A stretch of 37,371 nucleotides of DNA from Planctomycetota bacterium (GTDB lineage: Bacteria > Planctomycetota > UBA1135). The stretch lies in assembly GCA_027020785.1 (NCBI GenBank), contig JALUVI010000153.1:1-37371 (forward strand). The letters run 5' to 3'. Positions 21,629-29,912 of the stretch are shown in pieces. The first letter of the stretch is position 1. Every line of letters begins with the position of its first letter. Position numbers and translations under genes: made by a program. A model generated the notes under the pieces. The model did not search any database. It was not told the origin of the DNA and worked only from the letters and a program-made list of their open reading frames with translations.

Positions 21629-23034
21629 GCGCGCCGGTCCTGCCCGGACGTCTCGGCCCGATCGTCCGCGACGTCGCCCGCCGCGCCGCGGCCCGCCGCG
21701 CCGAGTCTCCGCTCGCTGCGCTGCGTCGCGAAGTGCGTCCCGAACCCGCCCGGCGCCAGCGCTTCCTCGACGCTCTCCTCGCCGGCCCGGGCCCGGGCGT
21801 GATCGCCGAGTGCAAGCGGCGTTCGCCCTCCGCCGGAGACCTCGCTCCCGGAGTGGACCTCGCAGAACGCGCTGCCGCCTACGCCCGCGGCGGGGCTTCC
21901 AGCCTCTCGGTGCTGACCGAGGAAGACCACTTCGCCGGTTCTCTCGCCGACCTCCGCGCCGTGGGCACCACGCTGCCGCGCTTGCGCAAGGACTTCCTCC
22001 TCGACGAGGGCATGGTCCTGGAATCGGCCGCGGCCGGCGCCGACGCCGTGCTGCTCCTCGCCTGCGTGCTCGACGACGCCCGCCTCGCCGAGCTCCGCGC
22101 CCTCGCGGGCGAGCTGGGGCTCGCCGTCCTGCTCGAGGTCCACGACGAGGCCGAGCTCGACCGCGCCCTGGCCGTCTCGCCCGACCTGCTCGGGGTCAAC
22201 GCCCGCGACCTGACGACCTTCCGCGTCGACCCAGAACGAGCCGCCGAGTTGCTGGCCCGGGTCCCGGACGCCGTCCCCGCGGTCGCCGAGAGCGGCATCC
22301 GCTCCGCCGCCGACGTCCGACGCGCCGCCGCCGCGGGGGCCCGTGCCGTCCTGGTCGGCGAGACCCTGATGCGCGCGCCGCGGCCCGACGCCGTGCTTCG
22401 CGGCTGGCGCTCACAGTTCGCGCCGCCGCGCACCAAGGTCTGCGGCCTGACGCGCGAGCAGGACGTCGCCGCCGCCGTCGCCGCCGGCGCCGACGCCGTC
22501 GGTTTGGTGTTCGCCCCCGCCTCGCCGCGCGTCGTCACCCCCACGCGGGGCGCGGCGCTCGCTGCGGTCGCCTCCGACGCGTTGGTGGTCGGCGTCTTCG
22601 CCGGGGTCACCCGCGGCGAGGCCGAGCGCATCGCCGCCGAGGTCGGCCTGCACGCGGTCCAGCTCTGCGGCGACGAACGACCCGCGGACTTCGCCGACTT
22701 CCCCCTGCCGGTGTGGCGTCGCCTCCCCGTGGACGCCGTCACCGGGCCGCGCGAGGCCGCGGCGTGGCGCGACGTCGCGGCCCTGTTCGTGCTCGACCAT
22801 CCCGCCGCCGCCGGGGGGACCGGCCGCCGCGTCGAGCTCGAGGTCGCCGCCCGCCTCGCCGCCGACCTCCCCTGCCTGCTGGCCGGGGGCCTCGACGCTG
22901 CGGCCCTTCCCGCAGCGGCCGCCGCGGGAGCGCTGGGCTTCGACGCCTCCTCCGCCCTCGAGTCCGCTCCCGGGCGCAAGGACCCGGAGCGGGTCCGCGC
23001 CTTCGTCCGAACCGCCCATGAGCTCCTCGCCTGA
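21625..23034 (+). CDS. trpCF: Fused indole-3-glycerol-phosphate synthase / phosphoribosylanthranilate isomerase
   Basis: TrpC half: VIAECKRRSPSAGDL, LSVLTEEDHFAGS, LRKDFLLDEGM, LLGVNARDLTTF, AESGIRSAADV. TrpF half: TKVCGLTREQDV, ADAVGLVFAPASPRVV, HAVQLCGDE, LAGGLDAAALPAA, GFDASSALESAPGRKD. Same uninterrupted frame; ATG at 21625 overlaps trpD. Confidence 0.95.
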   Translation: MSAPVLPGRLGPIVRDVARRAAARRAESPLAALRREVRPEPARRQRFLDALLAGPGPGVIAECKRRSPSAGDLAPGVDLAERAAAYARGGASSLSVLTEEDHFAGSLADLRAVGTTLPRLRKDFLLDEGMVLESAAAGADAVLLLACVLDDARLAELRALAGELGLAVLLEVHDEAELDRALAVSPDLLGVNARDLTTFRVDPERAAELLARVPDAVPAVAESGIRSAADVRRAAAAGARAVLVGETLMRAPRPDAVLRGWRSQFAPPRTKVCGLTREQDVAAAVAAGADAVGLVFAPASPRVVTPTRGAALAAVASDALVVGVFAGVTRGEAERIAAEVGLHAVQLCGDERPADFADFPLPVWRRLPVDAVTGPREAAAWRDVAALFVLDHPAAAGGTGRRVELEVAARLAADLPCLLAGGLDAAALPAAAAAGALGFDASSALESAPGRKDPERVRAFVRTAHELLA

Positions 23035-24247
23035 CCCCGTCTTCCTCCACGACGCACCCGGCCCGGGTTGGTTCGGGCCTTGGGGCGGGCGCTTCGCCCC
23101 CGAGACGTTGGTCGCGAACCTCGAGGAGCTGGAAGCTGCGTGGCACGACTTCCGCAGCGACCCGGCGGCGCGCGAGGAGTGGGACGCCGTCCTGCGCGAC
23201 TTCGCCGGCCGGCCCACTCCGCTGTTCCCGGCGCGTCGGCTCGGCGCCGAACTCGGCGTGGAGCTCTGGCTCAAGCGCGAGGACCTGCTCCACACCGGCG
23301 CGCACAAGCTCAACAACGCGCTCGGCCAGGCGCTGATCGCGCGCCGCATGGGCAAGACCCGCATCCTCGCCGAGACCGGCGCCGGCCAGCACGGCGTCGC
23401 CACGGCGACCGCATGCGCCCTGCTGGGTTTGGAATGCGTGGTCTACATGGGCGCGGTGGACGCCGCGCGCCAGGCGCCGAACGTCGAGCGCATGGAGCTC
23501 CTCGGCGCGCGCATCGAACTGGTCGAGGATGGCCAGACCACGCTCAAGGATGCGGTCAACGCCGCCCTGCGCGCCTGGGTCGGCGACCCCGAGGCGCACT
23601 ACCTGCTCGGCAGCGCCCTCGGTCCGCATCCCTTCCCGACCATCGTCGCCGGTCTGCAGGAGGTCATCGGCCGCGAGGCCCGCGCCCAGGTCCTCGACCA
23701 GGCGGGCGCCCTCCCGGACCTCGCCGTCGCTTGCGTCGGCGGCGGCTCCAACGCCATCGGGCTGTTCCGCGGCTTCCTCGACGACCCGGTGGAACTGGTC
23801 GGCGTCGAAGCCGGCGGCACCGGGACCTCGCCGGGCCTCCACGCCGCCCGCTTCTCCGGCGAGGGCGGCGCTCCGGGCGTACTGCACGGCTGCCACACCC
23901 GAGTGTTGCAGGACGCGGCCGGACAGGTGCTGCCGACGCACAGCATCAGCGCCGGGCTCGACTACCCCGCGGTCGGGCCCGAGCACGCCGAGCTCGCCCG
24001 CACCGGGCGCGCCCGCTACGTCGCCGCTGGGGACGACGAAGCCCTGGACGCCTTCCTGCGGCTGACCCGCACCGAGGGCATCCTGCCGGCGCTCGAGAGC
24101 TCCCACGCCCTGGCCTGGGTGCTGCGGGAGCGCACCGCGGGCCGTCTGGCCGACGGCCTGCGCATCGTCGTCAACCTTTCCGGCCGCGGCGACAAGGACC
24201 TCCACACCGTGCTCGCGCGGCTGCGCCGCGGGGAGGAGGAGTCGTGA
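23018..24247 (+). CDS. trpB: Tryptophan synthase beta chain
   Basis: FGPWGGRFAPETL, LKREDLLHTGAHKLNNALGQALIARRMGKTRILAETGAGQHGVATATACALLGLECVVYMG, CVGGGSNAIGLF, HSISAGLDYPAVGPEH, NLSGRGDKDLHTV. Confidence 0.98.
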   Translation: MSSSPDPVFLHDAPGPGWFGPWGGRFAPETLVANLEELEAAWHDFRSDPAAREEWDAVLRDFAGRPTPLFPARRLGAELGVELWLKREDLLHTGAHKLNNALGQALIARRMGKTRILAETGAGQHGVATATACALLGLECVVYMGAVDAARQAPNVERMELLGARIELVEDGQTTLKDAVNAALRAWVGDPEAHYLLGSALGPHPFPTIVAGLQEVIGREARAQVLDQAGALPDLAVACVGGGSNAIGLFRGFLDDPVELVGVEAGGTGTSPGLHAARFSGEGGAPGVLHGCHTRVLQDAAGQVLPTHSISAGLDYPAVGPEHAELARTGRARYVAAGDDEALDAFLRLTRTEGILPALESSHALAWVLRERTAGRLADGLRIVVNLSGRGDKDLHTVLARLRRGEEES

Positions 24248-25023
24248 GCCGCTTCGCCTCCGGCCTGCGCGGTCTCGCCCCCTTCGTGATGGCGGGAGAC
24301 GGCGGCCTCGACCTCCTGCCCGACCTGCTCCACGGGCTCGAGGCGGAAGGCGTCGCCGCGGTCGAAGTCGGCCTGCCCTTTGGCGACCCCATCGCCGACG
24401 GTCCCGAACTGCAGGCCGCGGCCGCGCGCGCGCTCGCCGCCGGCGCCGACCTGGACGGCGTCCTCGCCCGCGTCGCCGCCTACCGCGCGGCCGGCGGCGG
24501 TCTCCCGCTGGCGCTCATGTCGTACCTGAACCCGCTGTTGCGCCCCGGCTTCGCCGCCGCCTGTCGCGCCGCGCGTGATGCGGGCTGCGACGCCCTGGTG
24601 ATCCCCGACGCGCCGCTGGACGCGGCCCCCTCGCTGACCACGACTGCGGCGGAAGCAGGGCTCGGCGTCGTCGGCTTCGTCGCTCCGACCACGCCGCCTT
24701 CGCGCGCCGCTGCCGTGACGCTCGCCAGCACCGCCTTCGTCTACGTGGTCGGTCGGGTCGGGGTGACGGGTGCGGCGACCCGACTCGACGGCGACCTCGA
24801 CGCCCTGCTCGCGGCGGTCCGCTCCGCAGCACGGGTCCCCGTGGCCCTCGGATTCGGGTTGCGGGACGCGAGCACCGTCGCCGCTGCCCTGGAGCGCGCC
24901 GACCTCGCCATCGTCGGCTCGGCGCTGGTCCAGCACGTGCACCACGCCGCCGAGGCCGGCGGGGACCGGGTAGCCTCGGCGCGCTCCTTCGTCCGCTCCC
25001 TCCTCGCTCCCACCCGACGATGA
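24244..25023 (+). CDS. trpA: Tryptophan synthase alpha chain
   Basis: FVMAGDGGLDLL, AVEVGLPFGDPIADGPELQAAAARAL, LMSYLNPLL, GCDALVIPDAPLDA, GFVAPTTP, GFGLRDAS; GTG start overlapping trpB stop. Confidence 0.94.
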   Translation: MSRFASGLRGLAPFVMAGDGGLDLLPDLLHGLEAEGVAAVEVGLPFGDPIADGPELQAAAARALAAGADLDGVLARVAAYRAAGGGLPLALMSYLNPLLRPGFAAACRAARDAGCDALVIPDAPLDAAPSLTTTAAEAGLGVVGFVAPTTPPSRAAAVTLASTAFVYVVGRVGVTGAATRLDGDLDALLAAVRSAARVPVALGFGLRDASTVAAALERADLAIVGSALVQHVHHAAEAGGDRVASARSFVRSLLAPTRR

Positions 25024-25253
25024 CCGACCTCCCCGAACGCGTCCAGCTGCGCCGACTCGACCTCGCCCTCCTCGCCCTGGTCGAGGAGCGCGCCCGCATC
25101 CGCGCCGCCCTGCCCGCCGCCGACCCCGCGCGTCGCGCCGCGGTGGGGGACCTCCTGCGGCGCCACTGCGGCGACCTTCCGACCGAGTCGGTGGAGCGTC
25201 TCTTCCGCCTCCTCGACGACGCCTGCGACGCAGCGGAGGAGGGGGTGTCGTGA
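25020..25253 (+). CDS. Small AroQ/chorismate-mutase-like helical protein (possibly degenerate)
   Basis: 77 aa; RVQLRRLDLALLALVEERARI...ESVERLFRLLDDACDAAEE aligns by eye to AroQ helices; ATGA overlap with trpA and overlap with the downstream DAHP synthase. Confidence 0.6.
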   Translation: MTDLPERVQLRRLDLALLALVEERARIRAALPAADPARRAAVGDLLRRHCGDLPTESVERLFRLLDDACDAAEEGVS

Positions 25254-26287
25254 TCGTCCGCTTCACCCCCTCGGCGGTCGCGCACGCGGTCCAGGAGGTC
25301 GTTGCCGAGCTCGAGCGCTCCGGCGCCCGGGTCTGGCGCTCCACCGAATCGGCCCGCCCCATCGTGGCCTCGGCCGGCGGTGGGGGCGACGACCTCGCCG
25401 CCGCCCTGGCCGACCGCCCCGAGGTCGAGGAGGTGGTCGCGCCGCCCGGGGGGCTTCGCCTCGCGGCCCGCGCCTTCCGCGAATCGCCGACCCGGGTCCG
25501 CGTCGGGCGCGGCCCGGGCGCCGTCGTCATCGGCGGCCCCGAGGTCCCGGTCATCGCCGGTCCCTGTTCGGTGGAGGGGCGCGACTTCATGACCGAGGTC
25601 GCCGCCGCCGTGGCCGCCGGAGGAGCGCGCATCCTCCGCGGCGGCGCGTTCAAGCCGCGTACTTCGCCCTACTCCTTCCAGGGCTTCGGCGTGGAGGGGC
25701 TGGCGCAGCTGGTCGAGGCCGGCCGCGCCCACGGTCTGCCGGTCTGCGCCGAGATCATGGACGCGGCCCACCTGCCCGCCTTCCTCGATCACGACGTGGA
25801 CCTGCTCCAGGTCGGCGCGCGCAACTCCCAGAACTTCACCCTGCTCAAGGCGATCGCCGCGGCCGGGCGTCCGGTCCTCTTGAAGCGTGGCCTGGCGATG
25901 ACCCTCGACGAGTGGCTGCAGTCGGCCGAGTACCTGATGGCCCACGGCTGCGACCAGGTGGTGCTGTGCGAGCGCGGCATCCGCACCTTCGAGACCGCGA
26001 CACGCAACACCCTCGACCTCACCGTCCTGCCGGTGCTCCGCGAGCGCACGCACCTCCCGGTGGTGGTGGACCCTGCGCACGCGGTGGGCATCGCTCGCTT
26101 CATCCCGCCGCTGGCCCGCGCCGCCGTGGCCTGCGGCGCCGACGGCCTCACGGTGGAAGTGCATCCCCGGCCCGAGCAGGCGCGGAGCGACGGCCCGCAG
26201 GCGCTCCTGCCGGCGGAGCTGGCGAGCCTGGTCGCCGAGACCCGCATCCTGGCCGCCCTGACCCCGCGGGCGGGGAGGAGCGGATGA
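25250..26287 (+). CDS. aroF: 3-deoxy-7-phosphoheptulonate (DAHP) synthase, class I beta
   Basis: VIAGPCSVEGRDFM, ILRGGAFKPRTSPYSFQGFGVEGL, LLQVGARNSQNFTLLKA, VLLKRGLAMTLDEWLQSAEYL, VVVDPAHAVG; N-terminal ferredoxin-like domain as in Thermotoga/Pyrococcus-type enzymes. Confidence 0.92.
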   Translation: MIVRFTPSAVAHAVQEVVAELERSGARVWRSTESARPIVASAGGGGDDLAAALADRPEVEEVVAPPGGLRLAARAFRESPTRVRVGRGPGAVVIGGPEVPVIAGPCSVEGRDFMTEVAAAVAAGGARILRGGAFKPRTSPYSFQGFGVEGLAQLVEAGRAHGLPVCAEIMDAAHLPAFLDHDVDLLQVGARNSQNFTLLKAIAAAGRPVLLKRGLAMTLDEWLQSAEYLMAHGCDQVVLCERGIRTFETATRNTLDLTVLPVLRERTHLPVVVDPAHAVGIARFIPPLARAAVACGADGLTVEVHPRPEQARSDGPQALLPAELASLVAETRILAALTPRAGRSG

Positions 26288-27195
26288 CGGCCGCCTGCCG
26301 GCCTCGGGTCGGGTTGGCCACGACTCGACCGCTGCCCGAACCCGACCCCGACGAGTTCCCCCTCGTAGCTGCGCTCGAGCGCGAGGGATGTTCCGTTCGG
26401 CTCCTTCCCTGGCGTGACTCCGCGGCTCCGTCGCCGGAGGACTTCGACCTCGTCGTCCTGCGGAGCACCTGGGACTACTCCCGCGCCGGGGAAGCCTTCC
26501 GCGCCTGGCTGGTTCGTGTCGCTGCGGCGACCCGGCTCCTGAACCCCTTGCCGGTGGTCGAGTGGAACCTGCACAAGCGCTACCTCCTGGAGCTCGGAGC
26601 CGCCGGGGTCCCCGTGGTCCCGACCCGGCTGCGGCGCCGCGGCGAATCCGCCGCCGTCGGCGCGGCCTGGGACGAGTTCGGAGCCGAGAGCATCGTGGTC
26701 AAGCCCGCGGTCTCGGCGGCCTCGCGGGACACCCGTCGTTTCGACCGTTCCGAACTCGAGGCGGCCGATGCCTTCGCCGCAGCTCTCCTGCGGAAGGAAG
26801 ACGTCCTCCTGCAGCCCTTCCTGCCCGCCTTCGCCGACCCCGGCGAGCGCGCCGTCGTCTGCTTCGACGGTCGCCCCCACCACGTGGTGGTCAAGCGGCC
26901 CCGCTTCGCCGACGACGCCGAGTCGGTGGGGACGGGGCGGCCTCCGACCGCGGCCGAGTCGGCCTTCGCTGCCGAGGTCCTCGCCCGCGTCCCCTTCGAA
27001 TCGGCGCGGCCGCTCCTCTATGCTCGCGTGGACGCCGTGGCGGATTCGGAGGCACCGTACGGCCTCCGCCTCTCCGAGCTGGAGCTCGTCGAGCCCTCCC
27101 TCTTCCTCACCCACCAACCCGGCGCCGTCTCCCGATTCGCCCGCGCCGTCGCCGCCCGCGCCGGGGCCGCCGTCCTTCCGGAGCAGTCCCCTTGA
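26284..27195 (+). CDS. ATP-grasp domain protein (RimK/glutathione-synthetase-like ligase, unknown substrate)
   Basis: DLVVLRSTWDYSRAGEAFRAWL, NPLPVVEWNLHKRYLLELGAAGVPVVPT, SIVVKPAVSAASRDTRRF, LLQPFLP, LRLSELELVEPSLFL; ATGA overlap with aroF. Confidence 0.75.
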   Translation: MTAACRPRVGLATTRPLPEPDPDEFPLVAALEREGCSVRLLPWRDSAAPSPEDFDLVVLRSTWDYSRAGEAFRAWLVRVAAATRLLNPLPVVEWNLHKRYLLELGAAGVPVVPTRLRRRGESAAVGAAWDEFGAESIVVKPAVSAASRDTRRFDRSELEAADAFAAALLRKEDVLLQPFLPAFADPGERAVVCFDGRPHHVVVKRPRFADDAESVGTGRPPTAAESAFAAEVLARVPFESARPLLYARVDAVADSEAPYGLRLSELELVEPSLFLTHQPGAVSRFARAVAARAGAAVLPEQSP

Positions 27196-27905
27196 CGTCC
27201 CTCCTTCCCGGCCTCCTCGCGGCAGCATGCGTCGGCATGGTCCTGGCGGCGATGCACTTCGCCCCGGTCGAAGCCTACGCTTGGTTCCGCGAAGGGGCGC
27301 TGGTCGAGGACGCCCAGGCCCAGGCCTGGTTCGGCTCCTGTCTCGGGCTCCTCGTCCTGTTCCGGCGCGCCCGGCCGCCACGCTGGCCCCTCGGTTTCCT
27401 GCTCTTTGCGAGCCTGCTGGTGTGGGTCGAGGAGATCAGTTGGGGGCAGCGCCTCCTCGGGTTCGACCCGCCTGCGCTCATGGCCGAGGTCAACCGCCAA
27501 GGCGAGTTCACCCTGCACAACCTCGGCCCTCTCCAGCAGATGCGCCACGGTTTCCTCGCCTTCGCTGCGGTCCTCGGCCTGGTCGGTGTGGTCGCCCGCC
27601 GAAGGCTCGCCCGGTCCTTCCCGGCGCTCGGCCCGGTCCTTCCCGGTCCGCCGCTCGTGCCGGTGTTCCTGCTCGTCCTCGCCGGCATCCTCGCCATGCT
27701 CCGAGGCTGGTTCTGGTTCGACGCCCGCTCTCTGGGGTTGCCCCCGGCGGCCCCGGGCCGCTTCGTCTCCGAGACCCTGGAGTTCTTCCTGGCCGTGACC
27801 TGGTGCGGTCTGGTGTGGTGCGGCGTCCTGCGCGGTGGCCCGTCCGGTCAGCTCCCGGCTTCGCCCTCGTCCGCCTCCACCAGCGGGACGAAGCGGACCT
27901 CGTAG
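27192..27905 (+). CDS. Multi-pass membrane protein of unknown function
   Basis: TTG start overlapping the upstream stop; several TM helices; conserved-looking VWVEEISWGQRLLGFDPP. Confidence 0.6.
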   Translation: MTSLLPGLLAAACVGMVLAAMHFAPVEAYAWFREGALVEDAQAQAWFGSCLGLLVLFRRARPPRWPLGFLLFASLLVWVEEISWGQRLLGFDPPALMAEVNRQGEFTLHNLGPLQQMRHGFLAFAAVLGLVGVVARRRLARSFPALGPVLPGPPLVPVFLLVLAGILAMLRGWFWFDARSLGLPPAAPGRFVSETLEFFLAVTWCGLVWCGVLRGGPSGQLPASPSSASTSGTKRTS

Positions 27906-28504
27906 AGGTCACGCACCCAGAGCCGCCGGCCGTCGGGGTCCTTGCGCAGGACCTGGAGCTTCTGCTGGTGGTCCTGGTGGATGGGCGCGACCATCCGTCC
28001 GCCGGGGGCGAGTTGCTCGATCAAGGCGATCGGCCAGCGCGCCGCCGCGGCGTTGACCAGGATGGCGTCGAAGGGGGCCTCCTCGGGCATCCCCTTCCAG
28101 CCGTCACCGGCGACCACGAGATCGTCTCCATAGCCGAGCGCTGCGAGCCGCTCGTTGGCCTTGCGCGCTTCGTCGGCGTCGAGTTCGATGCCTCGCACCC
28201 AGCGCACCAGTTCCGCGAGCAGGGCGGTGGTGTACCCGGTGCCGGCGCCGACGTCGAGAGCCTTCTCGTCGCCGGTGAGCTCGAGGGCCTCCAGCATGCT
28301 GGCGACGACCAGCGGTTGCGACAGGGTGATGCCCTCCTTGATGAACAGGACCTGGTCTTCGTAGGCGAGGTCTTCGGCGCCGGGGGGCGCGAAGACGTGC
28401 CGCGGCACCTTGGCGAAGGCATCGAGCACGCGCGGGTCGCGGATGCCTCGGCTGCGGAGGTACGCCGCGAGTCGTTCCGGTCCGTGTCGGAGATGGTTGG
28501 ACAT
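27848..28504 (-). CDS. pcm: Protein-L-isoaspartate O-methyltransferase
   Basis: KVPRHVFAPPG, GITLSQPLVVASMLEAL, ALDVGAGTGYTTALLAEL, VAGDGWKGMPEEAPFDAILVNAAA, QLAPGGRMVAPI; ATG at 28504. Confidence 0.9.
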   Translation of the reverse strand: MSNHLRHGPERLAAYLRSRGIRDPRVLDAFAKVPRHVFAPPGAEDLAYEDQVLFIKEGITLSQPLVVASMLEALELTGDEKALDVGAGTGYTTALLAELVRWVRGIELDADEARKANERLAALGYGDDLVVAGDGWKGMPEEAPFDAILVNAAAARWPIALIEQLAPGGRMVAPIHQDHQQKLQVLRKDPDGRRLWVRDLYEVRFVPLVEADEGEAGS

Positions 28505-28524
28505 GGGTTCGCTCGGACGGAGAG

Positions 28525-29367
28525 TCAAACGGAGAAGTAGGACTCGCCCCAGGCGAGCAGCCCGCCGAAGTGGGCGGCGACGGCCGTGAGGCCGGCCAGG
28601 GCGAGGAGGGCGAGCCCGAAGGCCCTCTTCTCACGATGACGCGCGAACGCCGCCAGGAGGAGGAGGGATGCCGCGGCAGTGGCGACGCCGAGCCAGCGGT
28701 GGAGGGTCAGGTCGGATTCAGGGGCGAGTTCCTCGGCGCGCAACCAGCCCGTCGGGGCCGCGGCGAGGGCGCCGAGCGCGCCGAGGGCGAGGGACCAGCC
28801 TTCCGCGGTGCGCAACAGGGTGAGCAGGCTCCGGCCCCGGGGGCCGCGGTGTGTCGACCAGGACAGCATCCGCGCCAGCGCCGCCGAGAGGAGCAGCGCG
28901 ATGGGGAAGTGGACCAGGCGGACGTGCTGGCGCCCGGCCAGGGTCAGCGCGCGTCGCCCGAGGCTCGGTGGGGGCGGAGGGGGCGGGCGCACGACCTCGG
29001 CGTCGCCGCCGAGTGGCGCTCCCGCTTCGATCCAGGTGCGGACCAGGGCGAGTTCCCACTCTTCCAGCGGCGGTACGTCCGAGTCGTCGGGCGGCATGTC
29101 GCCTTCCTCGAGTACCGCCCACAGGTCGGACAGGAGGAGGTCTCCGGGTTCGACCAGCTCCTCACGGGTCGCGGCGAGGTCCCGCGCCCCGTCCCACTTC
29201 CGCCGGGCCTTGCGCTCGTCGGCATCGGGGGTGTGGCAGCTCGCGCAGCGGTCGAGGAAGAGGTGCTCGACTTCAGCAGCCAACCGGGCCTCGGCCGAGG
29301 GAACCGAATGGTGTTCCTCCGGGGTCTGGACCAAGACGGCCAGGGCCAGGACGGCGAAGACGCTCAA
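28525..29367 (-). CDS. c-type cytochrome domain plus DUF2231-like membrane domain protein
   Basis: Signal peptide, heme motif CASCH, PPLEEWELALVRTWIEAGAP, then TM region HVRLVHFPIALLLSAALARML...; TTG start (TTGA overlap). Confidence 0.75.
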   Translation of the reverse strand: MSVFAVLALAVLVQTPEEHHSVPSAEARLAAEVEHLFLDRCASCHTPDADERKARRKWDGARDLAATREELVEPGDLLLSDLWAVLEEGDMPPDDSDVPPLEEWELALVRTWIEAGAPLGGDAEVVRPPPPPPPSLGRRALTLAGRQHVRLVHFPIALLLSAALARMLSWSTHRGPRGRSLLTLLRTAEGWSLALGALGALAAAPTGWLRAEELAPESDLTLHRWLGVATAAASLLLLAAFARHREKRAFGLALLALAGLTAVAAHFGGLLAWGESYFSV

Positions 29368-29879
29368 TCCTCGTCCTCGTCGGGGGGGATGAAGGTGTCG
29401 TGGCCCTTCTTCTTGATGGAGATCATCTCCCGATAGAGCCCGCGCGCCTCGTCGGCCTCGCCCAGGACCACGGCCCGCTCGATCCGGAGCAGGTGGTCCA
29501 CCACGTCCAGGATGCGCCGCTGGAAGGCGATCCGCCACAGGATGCGGTCGTCGTCGCTCATCTCCTCCCACGGCTCCGGCGGCAGCGTCGCTGCTTTCAG
29601 CGCCAGGGTCTGCATCTCGTGCAGCACCTGGAACATCTCGGCGCGGTCTCCCTCGCCTCCCAGGAGCTTGCGCAGCCGCTTCTGGTGGTCGCCGAGCTCC
29701 TCCATGATCTCATGGAGCGGCGAGTCGTCGTCGTGCTCGTGGTCGCCGTGTTCATGGGCCTCGGCGGCGGGCTCCTGGGGCGCGGGGTCGGGCGCGGATT
29801 CCCGGGCGTCGTCCACCGGGACCAGGGCCCAGGGCATCAGGAGGAGGGTGGGGACGAGGAGGAGGGCGGGGATTCTCAT
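29364..29879 (-). CDS. Secreted small helical protein (cytochrome b562/c'-like four-helix bundle, His/Asp-rich linker)
   Basis: Signal peptide MRIPALLLVPTLLLMPWALVP; HEHGDHEHDDD linker; helical HEIMEELGDHQKRLRKLL. Confidence 0.55.
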   Translation of the reverse strand: MRIPALLLVPTLLLMPWALVPVDDARESAPDPAPQEPAAEAHEHGDHEHDDDSPLHEIMEELGDHQKRLRKLLGGEGDRAEMFQVLHEMQTLALKAATLPPEPWEEMSDDDRILWRIAFQRRILDVVDHLLRIERAVVLGEADEARGLYREMISIKKKGHDTFIPPDEDED

Positions 29880-29912
29880 CGGGGTCAGGCTAGCGGCTCC
29901 ACGGGGGTGCAT

